64,000 nt of DNA from Haemophilus haemolyticus M19501 (GTDB lineage Bacteria > Pseudomonadota > Gammaproteobacteria > Enterobacterales > Pasteurellaceae), in the NCBI RefSeq assembly GCF_000222025.1, contig NZ_AFQO01000008.1, forward strand, positions 174,572-238,571. Direction: 5' to 3'. The notes under the pieces were generated by a model. It had not been told where the DNA came from and searched no databases. It was given only the letters and a program-made list of their open reading frames with translations. The position numbers and the translations under genes are program-made. Of the stretch, positions 56,230-64,000 are shown one piece after another. Every line of letters begins with the position of its first letter. The first letter of the stretch is position 1.

Positions 56230-57768
56230 TCATTTCGCTAAACTTTGCCAAGGTAAAACTAGCATATCGCCAAAGGACACATGTTCAGATCCAAGCACAA
56301 TTCCTACCGCACTTTTTAGTAACTGCAAGATTGGCTCTGCAATATGGATACCCATTACAAACATTAACAACAATAGTATGGTCATTGCCGCCAAAGAGAC
56401 TTTACTGACTTCGCCTGCTTCTACATTATCAGGTTGTTTACCAAGCACTGTTTTTAATAGCATTAAAGCAAGTCCTGCAAGCACGATAGTAAGTAAAATT
56501 AAGCATAAAATAACTAACCAAGTTTTACCCGCTGTAATCCCTGCGACCACAACACTAAATTCACTCACAAATACGTTAAATGGAGGGATACCGCCCAATG
56601 CCAACGCACCACCGGCAAAAAGCACCGCACTCACTGGAGCAACACGCCATAATCCACGCACTTGATTCATATCACGGGTTTTATATTTCAATAGAATATT
56701 ACCCGATGCACAGAATAATAAAGTTTTCACAAGGCTGTGGTTGATGGTGTGAAGTAAACCTGCAAATACCCCAATTGGGCCACCAAGACCGAAAGCAAAG
56801 CTGATTAAGCCCATATTTTCGATACTTGAGTAAGCAAGCAAACGTTTAATATCAAATTGCACGATGATAAATAACGCCGCCACAAGCACTGAAAGTAAAC
56901 CAAAGATCAACATTAAAGTTTGTGGAAATTCTGCGCCAACAGCTTTTGAAACTAATGTGTAGTAACGCAACACCACAAGCATTGCACAGTTTAATAACAC
57001 CGCGGATAAAATTGCACTCACTGGGCTTGGTGCTTCACTGTGTGCGTCTGATAACCAAGTATGCATTGGAAATAGACCGCACTTCGTGCCGAAACCAATC
57101 AATACGAAAGCGAATGCGATATACATCAACATTGGGTTTAAACCAGTGGCTTGTTGATTCACGGCTGACCAGAAAATCGCTTGGCTTGGATCGGCAAGCA
57201 CACCATTTGCATTCGCAAAGGTTAGAAGTGTGCCGTATAAACCGAAAGCGACGCCCACAGAACAGATGATGATGTATTTCCACGCAGCTTCAAGGGATGT
57301 TTTTTGTTTGTAAGTACCGACCAAAAACGCGGAGCTTAATGTTGTCGCTTCAATGGCAACCCACATTAAAATTAAGTTATTGGTGATAACTGACACAATC
57401 ATCGTAAAGAAGAATAAGTGTAAGAAACCGTGGTAATGAGCATAGGTTTTAAAATCAATATGCCCTTCTTCCAATTCTGTGTTCATATAACCGATGGAAT
57501 ACACACCGGCAAGTGAACCCACAACAGCAATTAAGCCTAAGAAAATGGCAGAAAGACTATCAACATACACCCAGTTGTTAAATGCACTGACACTGCCTTT
57601 TTCCAACACGCCAGAAATGACCTGTACGGAAAAGAACAACATCAAAATTAACCCAGTAATGTGGAATGCGGTACAAACTGTCCGATTTTTTGTTCCGCGT
57701 AGTGCAAAGCTTTCAAAAGCGATGACTAAAGGTGCGACTAATAACGCAATTATCCATTGTTCATACAT
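56230..57768 (-). CDS. hyfF: Hydrogenase-4 membrane subunit HyfF (NuoL/M/N-like)
   Basis: HyfF is an antiporter-like membrane subunit that, together with HyfB and HyfD, may give Hyd-4 more proton pumping capacity than Hyd-3. The 512-residue protein has about fourteen helices, the TMH5 charged motif WVAIEATTLSSAFLVG near 130, the helix 7-8 segment FGTKCGLFPMHTWLSDAHSEAPSPVSAILSAVLLNCAMLVVLRYY, and FDIKRLLAYSSIENMGLISFAFG with the conserved Lys. Its presence marks the Hyf rather than the Hyc type. Confidence 0.94.
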   Translation of the reverse strand: MYEQWIIALLVAPLVIAFESFALRGTKNRTVCTAFHITGLILMLFFSVQVISGVLEKGSVSAFNNWVYVDSLSAIFLGLIAVVGSLAGVYSIGYMNTELEEGHIDFKTYAHYHGFLHLFFFTMIVSVITNNLILMWVAIEATTLSSAFLVGTYKQKTSLEAAWKYIIICSVGVAFGLYGTLLTFANANGVLADPSQAIFWSAVNQQATGLNPMLMYIAFAFVLIGFGTKCGLFPMHTWLSDAHSEAPSPVSAILSAVLLNCAMLVVLRYYTLVSKAVGAEFPQTLMLIFGLLSVLVAALFIIVQFDIKRLLAYSSIENMGLISFAFGLGGPIGVFAGLLHTINHSLVKTLLFCASGNILLKYKTRDMNQVRGLWRVAPVSAVLFAGGALALGGIPPFNVFVSEFSVVVAGITAGKTWLVILCLILLTIVLAGLALMLLKTVLGKQPDNVEAGEVSKVSLAAMTILLLLMFVMGIHIAEPILQLLKSAVGIVLGSEHVSFGDMLVLPWQSLAK

Positions 57769-57772
57769 AGCG

Positions 57773-58411
57773 TTACCCCTTCAAACTCATAAGTTGTTTA
57801 GCATCAACAGTGTTGAAAGTGCGGTAAATTTTATTCACCAACACCACCATAATGATGACCGCAAAAATCGCATCGGTGGCAATGCCGATTTCAACTAATT
57901 CTGGCGCATTGTTGGCAAGTAAAGCCAACGTTAAATGCGCACCGTTTTCCATTAAACAATAACCGAAAACTTGTTTCACAATATTACGTTGGCTCACAAT
58001 ACACACTAAACCTAAAAGGAAGTGGCTAAGTGATACTGACAACGCTGGTTTTAAATGTTCAACTAACGGTAAGTTCACTGGAATGACAACAAAGTAACAT
58101 AAGCAAACGATGATAGATGTGATCGGGATCAACCAAGCGACATTCATTCCCGCAGGAGTTTGACTTTCGTCAATTTTTCGTAAAGAAAAGATTAAAATTC
58201 CTGGCACTAATAATACTTTCGTGACGAATGCACTAATGGACCACATATAAAGTTCGTGAGCTTGCATTTCAAATGCCAAATAAACGAATAACACCACCAA
58301 TACAAGAGACTGTAAGCCATAGCATAACGCGGATTTTTTTGCGGTTTTTGCCATAATGACACAAAGCGATGTAATGATGAGTAAACTCGCTAATACATTG
58401 ATCATTAACAT
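57773..58411 (-). CDS. hyfE: Hydrogenase-4 membrane subunit HyfE (NuoK-like)
   Basis: The 212-residue protein has six or seven helices and a C-terminal NuoK-like part with GYCLMENGAHLTLALLANNAPELVEIGIATDAIFAVIIMVVLVNKIY. I chose the ATG at 58411 because AAGGAGAG precedes it by 6 bases and it clears the hyfD stop; the open frame extends 7 codons further. Hyc systems lack this subunit, which supports the Hyd-4 assignment. Confidence 0.93.
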   Translation of the reverse strand: MLMINVLASLLIITSLCVIMAKTAKKSALCYGLQSLVLVVLFVYLAFEMQAHELYMWSISAFVTKVLLVPGILIFSLRKIDESQTPAGMNVAWLIPITSIIVCLCYFVVIPVNLPLVEHLKPALSVSLSHFLLGLVCIVSQRNIVKQVFGYCLMENGAHLTLALLANNAPELVEIGIATDAIFAVIIMVVLVNKIYRTFNTVDAKQLMSLKG

Positions 58412-58421
58412 AATTCTCTCC

Positions 58422-59867
58422 TTAACCCGCAAGGCCTAACCAATAGGCAGCGATAAAGCTAGAACACACAGACATCACCATTAAAATCACTAAAACAAAT
58501 GTCATAGAGAATGGCAATGGTTGCGCATTTTGCACGTCTTCAGATGGTTTACCGATAACGCATTGACCAAATTTATAAAGCAACCAAACAAATGTTGCCG
58601 TAGATTCAATCAACGCAATCACCATTAACCAAGTTACCCATGAATATTCTTGTCCAAGGTCGAAACCTGCGGCAAATAATGGGAATTTGCTGAAGAAACC
58701 GTTAAACGGCGGCACACCAGCAATAGCCAATGCAGCAATACCAAATCCAGTACCAACCACAGGCATGGTGCGCATAATCCCTTGTAAACGAGGCATTGAA
58801 CGTGTACCTGTGGCATAGCTCAATGAACCTGCAACCAAGAAGAATAAGCTTTTCGCAAAGGCGTGGTTAAAGATATAAGCAATCGCTGCAACAAAAGCTA
58901 ATTTAGAACCTAATGCTGCAAGAGAAAGCCCAATGAAAATGTAAGAAAGTTGAGTAATAGTTGAATACGCAAGTAAGCGTTTTAAATCCGCTTGCGGCAA
59001 GTACATTAAGAAACCATAAATCAATGTAATCATTGCCATCACAATCCCTACTTCACCCACAATGTGTGGAATTTCACCAGCAGACATCACGGAACGAGCA
59101 AAAATATAGACGCCCACTTTTACCATTGATGCGGCGTGCAAATACGCACTGACCGGTGTTGGCGCTTCCATTGCATTTGGTAACCAAATTTGCATTGGAA
59201 GTTGTGCTGATTTACCCCATGCAGCAAACATCACGCCAAATAACACGATAGTTTTCGCTTCTGGCGCAAGATGTTCTAACGCCGTGATAGAGAATGTGCC
59301 GGATTGGCTAAATAAATAAGCCGCAGCAAGATATAAACCTAATGAACCAACATGAGTGATAATCAACGCTTTCATCGCAGCCGCCATTGCTTTTTGGCTT
59401 TGATAATAGCTGATTAATGCCCAAGAACATCCCCCAGTGATTTCAAAGAAAAGCAACTGACCCGCTAAAGTTGATGAATACACCAAGCCTGCCATTGCAC
59501 CGATGAAGATCAATAAGAAAGCATAAAAACGAGGCAATCCGTTATGCGGATGTTCGCGGTTTTTATCGGTTAAGTAGCCACAAGAATACAAGCAAATTAA
59601 GAAACCTAAACCTACAACGGCAAAGGCAATTAATGTACTCACTGCATCTAAGGTCACGCCGAAGATTGCGGTATCACCAAATTTGACTAAATCATAGGTG
59701 ACAGATTGTGCGCCATTTGCATACCACTGCCCCGCCACAGCAAGTGTGCCAAGGGTAGCAAGTGCGGCAAAAATTGTGGCAATTTTTGGGAAAGATTGTT
59801 TGTTCAATCCCACAATAAACGCACCGACAAACGGCAAAATGATTGTAATTAGTGCTAAACGTTCCAT
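58422..59867 (-). CDS. hyfD: Hydrogenase-4 membrane subunit HyfD (NuoL/M/N-like)
   Basis: The 481-residue protein is an antiporter-like subunit with about fourteen helices: GQLLFFEITGGCSWALISYYQ near 132, FAAWGKSAQLPMQIWLPNAMEAPTPVSAYLHAASMVKVGVYIFARS near 215-260, and PQADLKRLLAYSTITQLSYIFIGLS near 290 with the conserved Lys. ATG with a GGAGG ribosome site follows hyfC by 9 bases. It is one of three such subunits in this operon. Confidence 0.94.
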   Translation of the reverse strand: MERLALITIILPFVGAFIVGLNKQSFPKIATIFAALATLGTLAVAGQWYANGAQSVTYDLVKFGDTAIFGVTLDAVSTLIAFAVVGLGFLICLYSCGYLTDKNREHPHNGLPRFYAFLLIFIGAMAGLVYSSTLAGQLLFFEITGGCSWALISYYQSQKAMAAAMKALIITHVGSLGLYLAAAYLFSQSGTFSITALEHLAPEAKTIVLFGVMFAAWGKSAQLPMQIWLPNAMEAPTPVSAYLHAASMVKVGVYIFARSVMSAGEIPHIVGEVGIVMAMITLIYGFLMYLPQADLKRLLAYSTITQLSYIFIGLSLAALGSKLAFVAAIAYIFNHAFAKSLFFLVAGSLSYATGTRSMPRLQGIMRTMPVVGTGFGIAALAIAGVPPFNGFFSKFPLFAAGFDLGQEYSWVTWLMVIALIESTATFVWLLYKFGQCVIGKPSEDVQNAQPLPFSMTFVLVILMVMSVCSSFIAAYWLGLAG

Positions 59868-59876
59868 ATTTCCTCC

Positions 59877-60839
59877 TTACAATCCTGTGAAGTAAAACAC
59901 AAACGCCAACACTGAAATGCCGAAACCGACCACAGTTAAACGTCCTGTTAGCATAAAGCGGGTACGTGCCAATGTGTTTTCAAACACACATGCGGCGATA
60001 AATACCACGAGCAATTTCACAAAGAAAGAAACGATGCCTAAAATGACCGCACTTACCGTGAACTCTTGTGCTGCACCGAATGGGAAAAGCACGCTCACAA
60101 AGATAGAGGCAACCACCATTGATTTTAAACTCAAACCGACTTTCAATAAGGCGAAAGACGGGCCTGAATATTCAGTCAGTGGGCCTTCTTGAAGTTCTTG
60201 TTCTGCTTCAGCCAAGTCAAATGGGATTTTGCCCATTTCAATAAAGATCGCAAAAGCTGCGGCAACTAAGGCAATCACCGTTGCAACAGGATATTGCCAA
60301 GGTTGGCTAGAAAGTGCGGTGCTAATAACTGCAAAATTTGTAGAACCTGCAATTAAAGCAATCACAATGAATGCCAACATTAAGATGGGTTCAACAAGTA
60401 CGCCTAATGTCACTTCACGGCTTGCACCTAAACTTGAGAAAGTACTGTTAGAATCCAAACCCGCAATTGAGAAGAAAAAGCGGAACAACGCGAACAAATA
60501 AATAACGGTGATTAAATCACTGCCAGCCCCAAACGGTGAGTGATGAGTAAACATGGGTAAACTCATCGCAACCACCATAACTGTGCTAATTAACACATAA
60601 GGCATAACACGAGATACCCAACCCGCATTATCTGGCCAAATATTTTGACGCGTCATTAATTTTGCAATGTCGCGATAATCTTGTAACAAGCCCGGGCCAC
60701 GACGAGATTGAATACGAGCCCGAATCATCCGTGAAATGCCTGAAAAGAGCGGTGCTAAAGCGAGAAGAATTAACGCTTGCACAATGGCTAAAAGGAACAT
60801 TCCAGCGGAAGTGGAAATTTCTGAAGGTAATGAAATCAT
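59877..60839 (-). CDS. hyfC: Hydrogenase-4 membrane subunit HyfC (NuoH-like)
   Basis: HyfC is the NuoH-like subunit joining the peripheral hydrogenase arm to the membrane arm. The 320-residue protein has eight or nine helices. RIQSRRGPGLLQDYRDIAKLM near 42 and the FIEMGKIPFDLAEAEQELQEGPLTEYSGPSFALLKVG segment near 205, rich in conserved Glu, are family hallmarks. A GGAGG ribosome site precedes the ATG. Confidence 0.95.
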   Translation of the reverse strand: MISLPSEISTSAGMFLLAIVQALILLALAPLFSGISRMIRARIQSRRGPGLLQDYRDIAKLMTRQNIWPDNAGWVSRVMPYVLISTVMVVAMSLPMFTHHSPFGAGSDLITVIYLFALFRFFFSIAGLDSNSTFSSLGASREVTLGVLVEPILMLAFIVIALIAGSTNFAVISTALSSQPWQYPVATVIALVAAAFAIFIEMGKIPFDLAEAEQELQEGPLTEYSGPSFALLKVGLSLKSMVVASIFVSVLFPFGAAQEFTVSAVILGIVSFFVKLLVVFIAACVFENTLARTRFMLTGRLTVVGFGISVLAFVFYFTGL

Positions 60840-60848
60840 AATTTCCTC

Positions 60849-62870
60849 CTACATCAACGCAATGGAAAGTAATAACACAACCAAGGCAATCACGAAGTAC
60901 ACGCAATAAACGCGGAAGTCGCCTTGTTGTAGCCATTGAATTTTACGACCTAACCATGGGATAAAATGCGCAATCGGCATTGTTACTTTTTCTTCCCAGA
61001 ATGGTTCTGTTTTGGTCGCACCTGAAATTAATGCATTAATACCTTTTGCACCGGCAGGCGCAGGATCAAGCACTTGACGCAAGGTATAAAGTGGTTTGAA
61101 GATAATACGAAGCGGACGAGTAAAACTACCCGCAGATGCTGCCATATCCATTTCGTAAGCATAACCACAAGCCCAAGGATTGCCTTTTGCACGATCTGCC
61201 ATACGATTGCCTTTGGTGTAAGCGTAATACATAAACGGCAACACAAAGAATGCAATCAACATAATGCTCACCATTGGTGTAGAAAGCGCCGTATTCGGTG
61301 TATTGCTTGCTACCACTACGCCATTTTCCGCTAAATTAAGCATTTCATTATGAGAAAGTGCGGTTGCAATATTGGCAATAATTGGAGTTACCACAGAAGC
61401 GCCCACGCCCAAAAGTACACAGAATAATGCCAAGATTGCCATTGCAATCACCATTGGTTTTGGCACTTCACGTGCATGTGCTGCTTTTTCGCTGCGTGGT
61501 GCACCACCAAAGCTAATACCATACACTTTCACGAAACAAAGTGCGGCAAGCGCACCTGTTAAGGCAAGCATAATGATTGCAACAGGGCCAGCGATACGTA
61601 ATACCACATCATTGTGTTGGCTTAGACTGAATAAAGATTGATAAGTAAACCATTCACTCACAAAACCGTTAAACGGTGGTAATGCAGAAATTGCCATGGT
61701 ACCAATCAAGAAACAGAAAGCCGTAAATGGCATTAATTTGCCAAGTCCGCCCATTAAATCCATATCTTTTGAATGTAAACGGTACATCACAGAACCCGCA
61801 CCCAAGAACAATAAACCTTTGAATACCGCATGGTTAAGTAAGTGATATAAACCGCCAAGCAAACCGACAATAGCAAGTACAGGATTATGGATTGCCATAC
61901 CAATCATACCGACACCTACACCCATCATAATAATGCCAATGTTTTCTACGGTGTGATACGCCAAAAGTTTTTTGATGTCATGTTCTGCTAAGGCATAAAG
62001 TACGCCAAGCACAGAAGAAACTGCGCCAAAAGCAAGCACAATCACACCAAACCACATATTGTGTGCGCCAAGTAGATCAATACCAACTTTGATAATCCCG
62101 AAAATACCGATTTTAACCATCACACCAGACATCATTGCAGAAGCATGAGAAGGTGCTGCTGGGTGAGCTTTTGGTAGCCAGCTATGTAATGGAATCATCC
62201 CTGCTTTTGCGCCGAAACCAAGAAATGCTAAAATAAATACCGTAAAGGCTAAAGGCATTGAAAGCTCGGTGTGGCGGAAGGCTTCAAATTCAAAGCTACC
62301 TGCGTAGCAATAGAAAATAAAGAAAGCGATCATAATCAACACAGAACCAGCGTGAGCAATGAAGAAATACAACAAGCCCGCATTGGTTGCGTTGTCATCT
62401 TGTTCGGTTAGCACTAAGAAGTAAGATGCCAAAGACATCATTTCAAAGAATACTAAAAAGTAGAAAGCGTTATCGCTGGTGACCAAAGCAACCATTGAGG
62501 CGATAAACAAATTCATAAAGAAACCCATCGTGCCAGCGCCTTTTCCAATGTATTCTTTCACATAGGAAAAGGAATAAAGTGCGGTGATAATAACCATTAA
62601 AGAAATTACACACACCATAAACGCAGCTAATCCGTCAATGCGGATTGAAAATTGGGCGAAGTCGAAAGGGGTTGAAAACACATCAACGACCGTATCGTTG
62701 CTGATAAGCACGGGAATGCAGGCAACAATGCCTAACAAGCCACCAAGTACACCGGTCACGCCGGATATATTGATTGAAAGTTGTTCATTTTTTCGCACAG
62801 CGAGAGAAATAAACGCACCAACGACATAAATCAACAAGGACGTGATGAGTAAACTGATTGAAGAACTCAT
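60849..62870 (-). CDS. hyfB: Hydrogenase-4 membrane subunit HyfB (NuoL-like)
   Basis: HyfB is the large antiporter-like subunit (673 residues, as in E. coli HyfB at 672) with about fifteen helices and the C-terminal amphipathic helix region. Segments include FLVFFEMMSLASYFLVLTEQDDNATNAGLLYF near 140, FGAKAGMIPLHSWLPKAHPAAPSHASAMMSGVMVKIGIFGIIKV near 220, and AEHDIKKLLAYHTVENIGIIMMGVG near 295. The C-terminal part (about 560-640) carries CGYAYEMDMAASAGSFTRPLRIIFKPLY, common to HycC/HyfB. Confidence 0.95.
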   Translation of the reverse strand: MSSSISLLITSLLIYVVGAFISLAVRKNEQLSINISGVTGVLGGLLGIVACIPVLISNDTVVDVFSTPFDFAQFSIRIDGLAAFMVCVISLMVIITALYSFSYVKEYIGKGAGTMGFFMNLFIASMVALVTSDNAFYFLVFFEMMSLASYFLVLTEQDDNATNAGLLYFFIAHAGSVLIMIAFFIFYCYAGSFEFEAFRHTELSMPLAFTVFILAFLGFGAKAGMIPLHSWLPKAHPAAPSHASAMMSGVMVKIGIFGIIKVGIDLLGAHNMWFGVIVLAFGAVSSVLGVLYALAEHDIKKLLAYHTVENIGIIMMGVGVGMIGMAIHNPVLAIVGLLGGLYHLLNHAVFKGLLFLGAGSVMYRLHSKDMDLMGGLGKLMPFTAFCFLIGTMAISALPPFNGFVSEWFTYQSLFSLSQHNDVVLRIAGPVAIIMLALTGALAALCFVKVYGISFGGAPRSEKAAHAREVPKPMVIAMAILALFCVLLGVGASVVTPIIANIATALSHNEMLNLAENGVVVASNTPNTALSTPMVSIMLIAFFVLPFMYYAYTKGNRMADRAKGNPWACGYAYEMDMAASAGSFTRPLRIIFKPLYTLRQVLDPAPAGAKGINALISGATKTEPFWEEKVTMPIAHFIPWLGRKIQWLQQGDFRVYCVYFVIALVVLLLSIALM

Positions 62871-62912
62871 AATTTCACTCCATTGATTAACGAGTAAACA
62901 AACAATAAACTT

Positions 62913-63512
62913 TTATCTTGGCACGACAGGAGAACCCATCATTGCCATTTCGCGTTTTTTGCGATTTGCTTGTTCGATACTCTCATCACTAATTAAGAAT
63001 AAAGTTTTTGTTGGGCAAGTTTGCATACAAGCAGGACCTTCTTCACGGAAATAGCAAAGATCGCATTTCACTGCGATGGCTTTTACACCCGGTTGCCATG
63101 CAAGCATATTATGAACATCAGTATTATTCGGTGCGGTGCGAATATCACGTTTTACCGCATCAGTGAAAGAAAAACTGTCGTAGTGGTTTGGTGCATCTAA
63201 TGGTGCGCTACCGTGTTGAGTAATCGCCCCAAATGGACAAGCAATGGCGCAAAGTTTACAGCCAATACACAAACCTTCGTTTAATTGAATAGTGTCATTT
63301 TCGTGCTTAATTGCATGCACAGGGCATACCGTAGCACAAGGTGAATCATCACAATGGCGACACAAGATCGGCACAGTAATATCGTCGTTACGCATTACTT
63401 GTAACCGCGGAAAGGATTGTAATCCAAAAGCTTTGTGTACTTCGCTGCAAGCAGCCATACAGGTATTGCATCCAATGCAATCTTTCGGATCACCTATAAC
63501 AAAACGGTTCAT
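62913..63512 (-). CDS. hyfA: Hydrogenase-4 ferredoxin subunit HyfA
   Basis: HyfA is an electron-transfer subunit with four 4Fe-4S motifs. The 199-residue protein has CIGCNTCMAACSEVH near 12, CRHCDDSPCATVCP near 48, CIGCKLCAIACP near 80 and CDLCYFREEGPACMQTCP near 146. I chose the ATG at 63512 (MNRFVIGDPKDC) with a GGGGG site; the frame extends 17 residues upstream. It is the first gene of hyfABCDEFGHI. The upstream region has FNR-like and NarP-like sites. Confidence 0.95.
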   Translation of the reverse strand: MNRFVIGDPKDCIGCNTCMAACSEVHKAFGLQSFPRLQVMRNDDITVPILCRHCDDSPCATVCPVHAIKHENDTIQLNEGLCIGCKLCAIACPFGAITQHGSAPLDAPNHYDSFSFTDAVKRDIRTAPNNTDVHNMLAWQPGVKAIAVKCDLCYFREEGPACMQTCPTKTLFLISDESIEQANRKKREMAMMGSPVVPR

Positions 63513-63602
63513 ATTTTCCCCCAAAGTATGTATAGATAGAAACAGAAAGTAGGTGGAAGGCATTACGCCAATACATCACAATAACCACTCTGGAAATAAG
63601 GA

Positions 63603-63618
63603 TACTCCTTCAGAGTTA
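63603..63618. promoter_or_regulatory. NarL/NarP-type 7-2-7 site upstream of hyfA
   Basis: TACTCCT-TC-AGAGTTA is an inverted pair of NarL heptamers (TACYNMT). The left half is a full match and the right has one mismatch. It is 91-106 bases before the hyfA start. Haemophilus has NarP, which binds this 7-2-7 form. Confidence 0.5.
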
Positions 63619-63646
63619 CCCCGACTAGAGTAAAACAATTGTTTTA

Positions 63647-63660
63647 TTGACTGAGATCAT
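63647..63660. promoter_or_regulatory. FNR-like site upstream of hyfA
   Basis: TTGACTGAGATCAT matches FNR consensus at 8 of 10 positions. It lies 135-148 bases before hyfA. A sigma-54 promoter, used by E. coli hyf, could not be found between here and the start codon. Confidence 0.5.
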
Positions 63661-63695
63661 AAATTTTTTTGTTTTTATCAAAGAAAAAATTTAGT

Positions 63696-63714
63696 ATTGA
63701 GATTGACTCTCAAT
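63696..63714 (+). promoter_or_regulatory. Fur-like 19-bp palindrome
   Basis: ATTGAGATT-G-ACTCTCAAT is a 9-1-9 inverted repeat with one mismatch. Against the 7-1-7 Fur model TGATAATnATTATCA it matches at 10 of 14 bases. An extended -10, TGTTAAGAT (63721-63729), follows on the plus strand. Confidence 0.45.
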
Positions 63715-63735
63715 TCAATTTGTTAAGATTGTAAG

Positions 63736-63947
63736 TAATTGAAACTATTAAACTAATTATTGAAAAAAATTGCTAATGCAATGTTAAATTCCTGTTGGAA
63801 TTTTCTCATTAAACACAAAAGTGCGGTAGATTTTCCGCAAGTTTTGGAGCCTGCTTTGAAGTGAATTTTCATTATAAAAATCCTCTTTTCTATATGAGAA
63901 TAAACAGAATAGGCATAAAAAAGGCCGCAAAGTAGCGGCCTTTTTTA
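63736..63947 (+). ncRNA. Candidate Fur-controlled small RNA
   Basis: No coding frame of note lies between hyfA and the end of the window, but a promoter-like element (Fur-like palindrome plus TGTTAAGAT) is followed 190 bases later by a strong GC-rich terminator. Between them are two hairpins, AAATTCC-TGTT-GGAATTT (63786-63803) and TGCGG-N8-CCGCA (63822-63839, containing an uptake signal). A 210-nt transcript with a U-run end would fit a regulatory RNA. H. influenzae has a Fur-regulated RNA called HrrF; I cannot tell from memory whether this is it. The 5' end is a guess. Confidence 0.4.
63917..63947. terminator. Strong bidirectional terminator
   Basis: AAAAAAGGCCGC and GCGGCCTTTTTT pair around AAAGTA, with A- and T-runs on both sides. 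It can end a plus-strand transcript and a minus-strand gene entering from beyond 64000. Confidence 0.85.
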
Positions 63948-63963
63948 GTAATTCTTTTGTAAA

Positions 63964-64000
63964 TTAAACTTTACTTGCTAACAAATAAAGTAGTGGAAGT
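63964..64000 (-). CDS. Possible 3' end of a minus-strand gene
   Basis: On the minus strand the last bases read LPLLYLLASKV then TAA in one frame (stop at 63964-63966), or TSTTLFVSK then TAA in another (63971-63973). Either could be the end of a gene starting beyond the window, since the terminator at 63917-63947 would suit it. The fragment is too short to name. Confidence 0.25.
   Translation of the reverse strand, partial: LPLLYLLASKV

Noticed and set aside
63513..63660. Sigma-54 promoter for hyf as in E. coli
   Set aside because: No GG-N10-GC pair with the right flanks was found on the minus strand between the FNR-like site and the start codon.

Overview
The window is chromosomal DNA of a Haemophilus species, most likely from the H. 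influenzae / H. haemolyticus group. The 9-bp Haemophilus DNA uptake signal AAGTGCGGT (or its complement ACCGCACTT) recurs throughout and often forms inverted pairs that double as terminators. The DNA is AT-rich. Many blocks (metE, pepN, purEK-aspC, moaACDE, kdsDC, rnf, ygiW-qseBC, the six-gene lsg locus) are genes I know from H. influenzae. The hydrogenase-4 operon and the FTR1/P19 iron locus make a hydrogenase-positive relative or unusual strain more likely than a laboratory Rd-type strain; that is inference.

Layout. 1-7.5 kb, minus strand: 5' part of pyrD, metE behind MetJ boxes, a BRO/DinD-like accessory gene, pepN, and a HicB antitoxin whose toxin gene survives only as a fragment next to a repeat. 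7.7-10.8 kb, plus strand: purE-purK behind a PurR operator, then aspC. 10.8-13.3 kb, minus strand: moaA-moaC-moaD-moaE behind a probable molybdenum-cofactor riboswitch. 13.5-16.3 kb: ytfE, the RNase P RNA gene rnpB (minus), and kdsD-kdsC. 16.5-21.7 kb: yccS, a YccT/DUF2057 protein, sohB, and a BamE-OmpA-like lipoprotein. 21.8-28 kb: rnfABCDGE with a 27-codon membrane ORF between rnfA and rnfB and a one-base frameshift in the repeat tail of rnfC. 28.1-30.2 kb: nth and a sodium-dependent transporter. 30.3-41.9 kb: ygiW-qseB-qseC (called firRS in H. influenzae), yfeX, and an eight-gene FTR1/P19/ABC/thioredoxin/cytochrome c iron locus. 41.9-48.7 kb, minus strand: lsgA-F followed by mltB. 48.8-51.9 kb: an ElyC/YdcF-like gene and hypF. 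52-63.5 kb, minus strand: hyfABCDEFGHI, a 168-bp inverted-repeat element, hycH and hycI. 63.5-64 kb: a regulatory region with FNR-like, NarP-like and Fur-like sites and a candidate small RNA.

How it fits together. Much of the window serves anaerobic life and metal handling: Moco synthesis (needed by formate dehydrogenase), hydrogenase-4 with its maturation factors, the Rnf electron-transfer complex, the iron-centre repair protein YtfE, and ferrous-iron sensing and uptake. FNR-like boxes precede ytfE, hypF and hyfA. No phage, integron, CRISPR array, tRNA or rRNA operon was seen.
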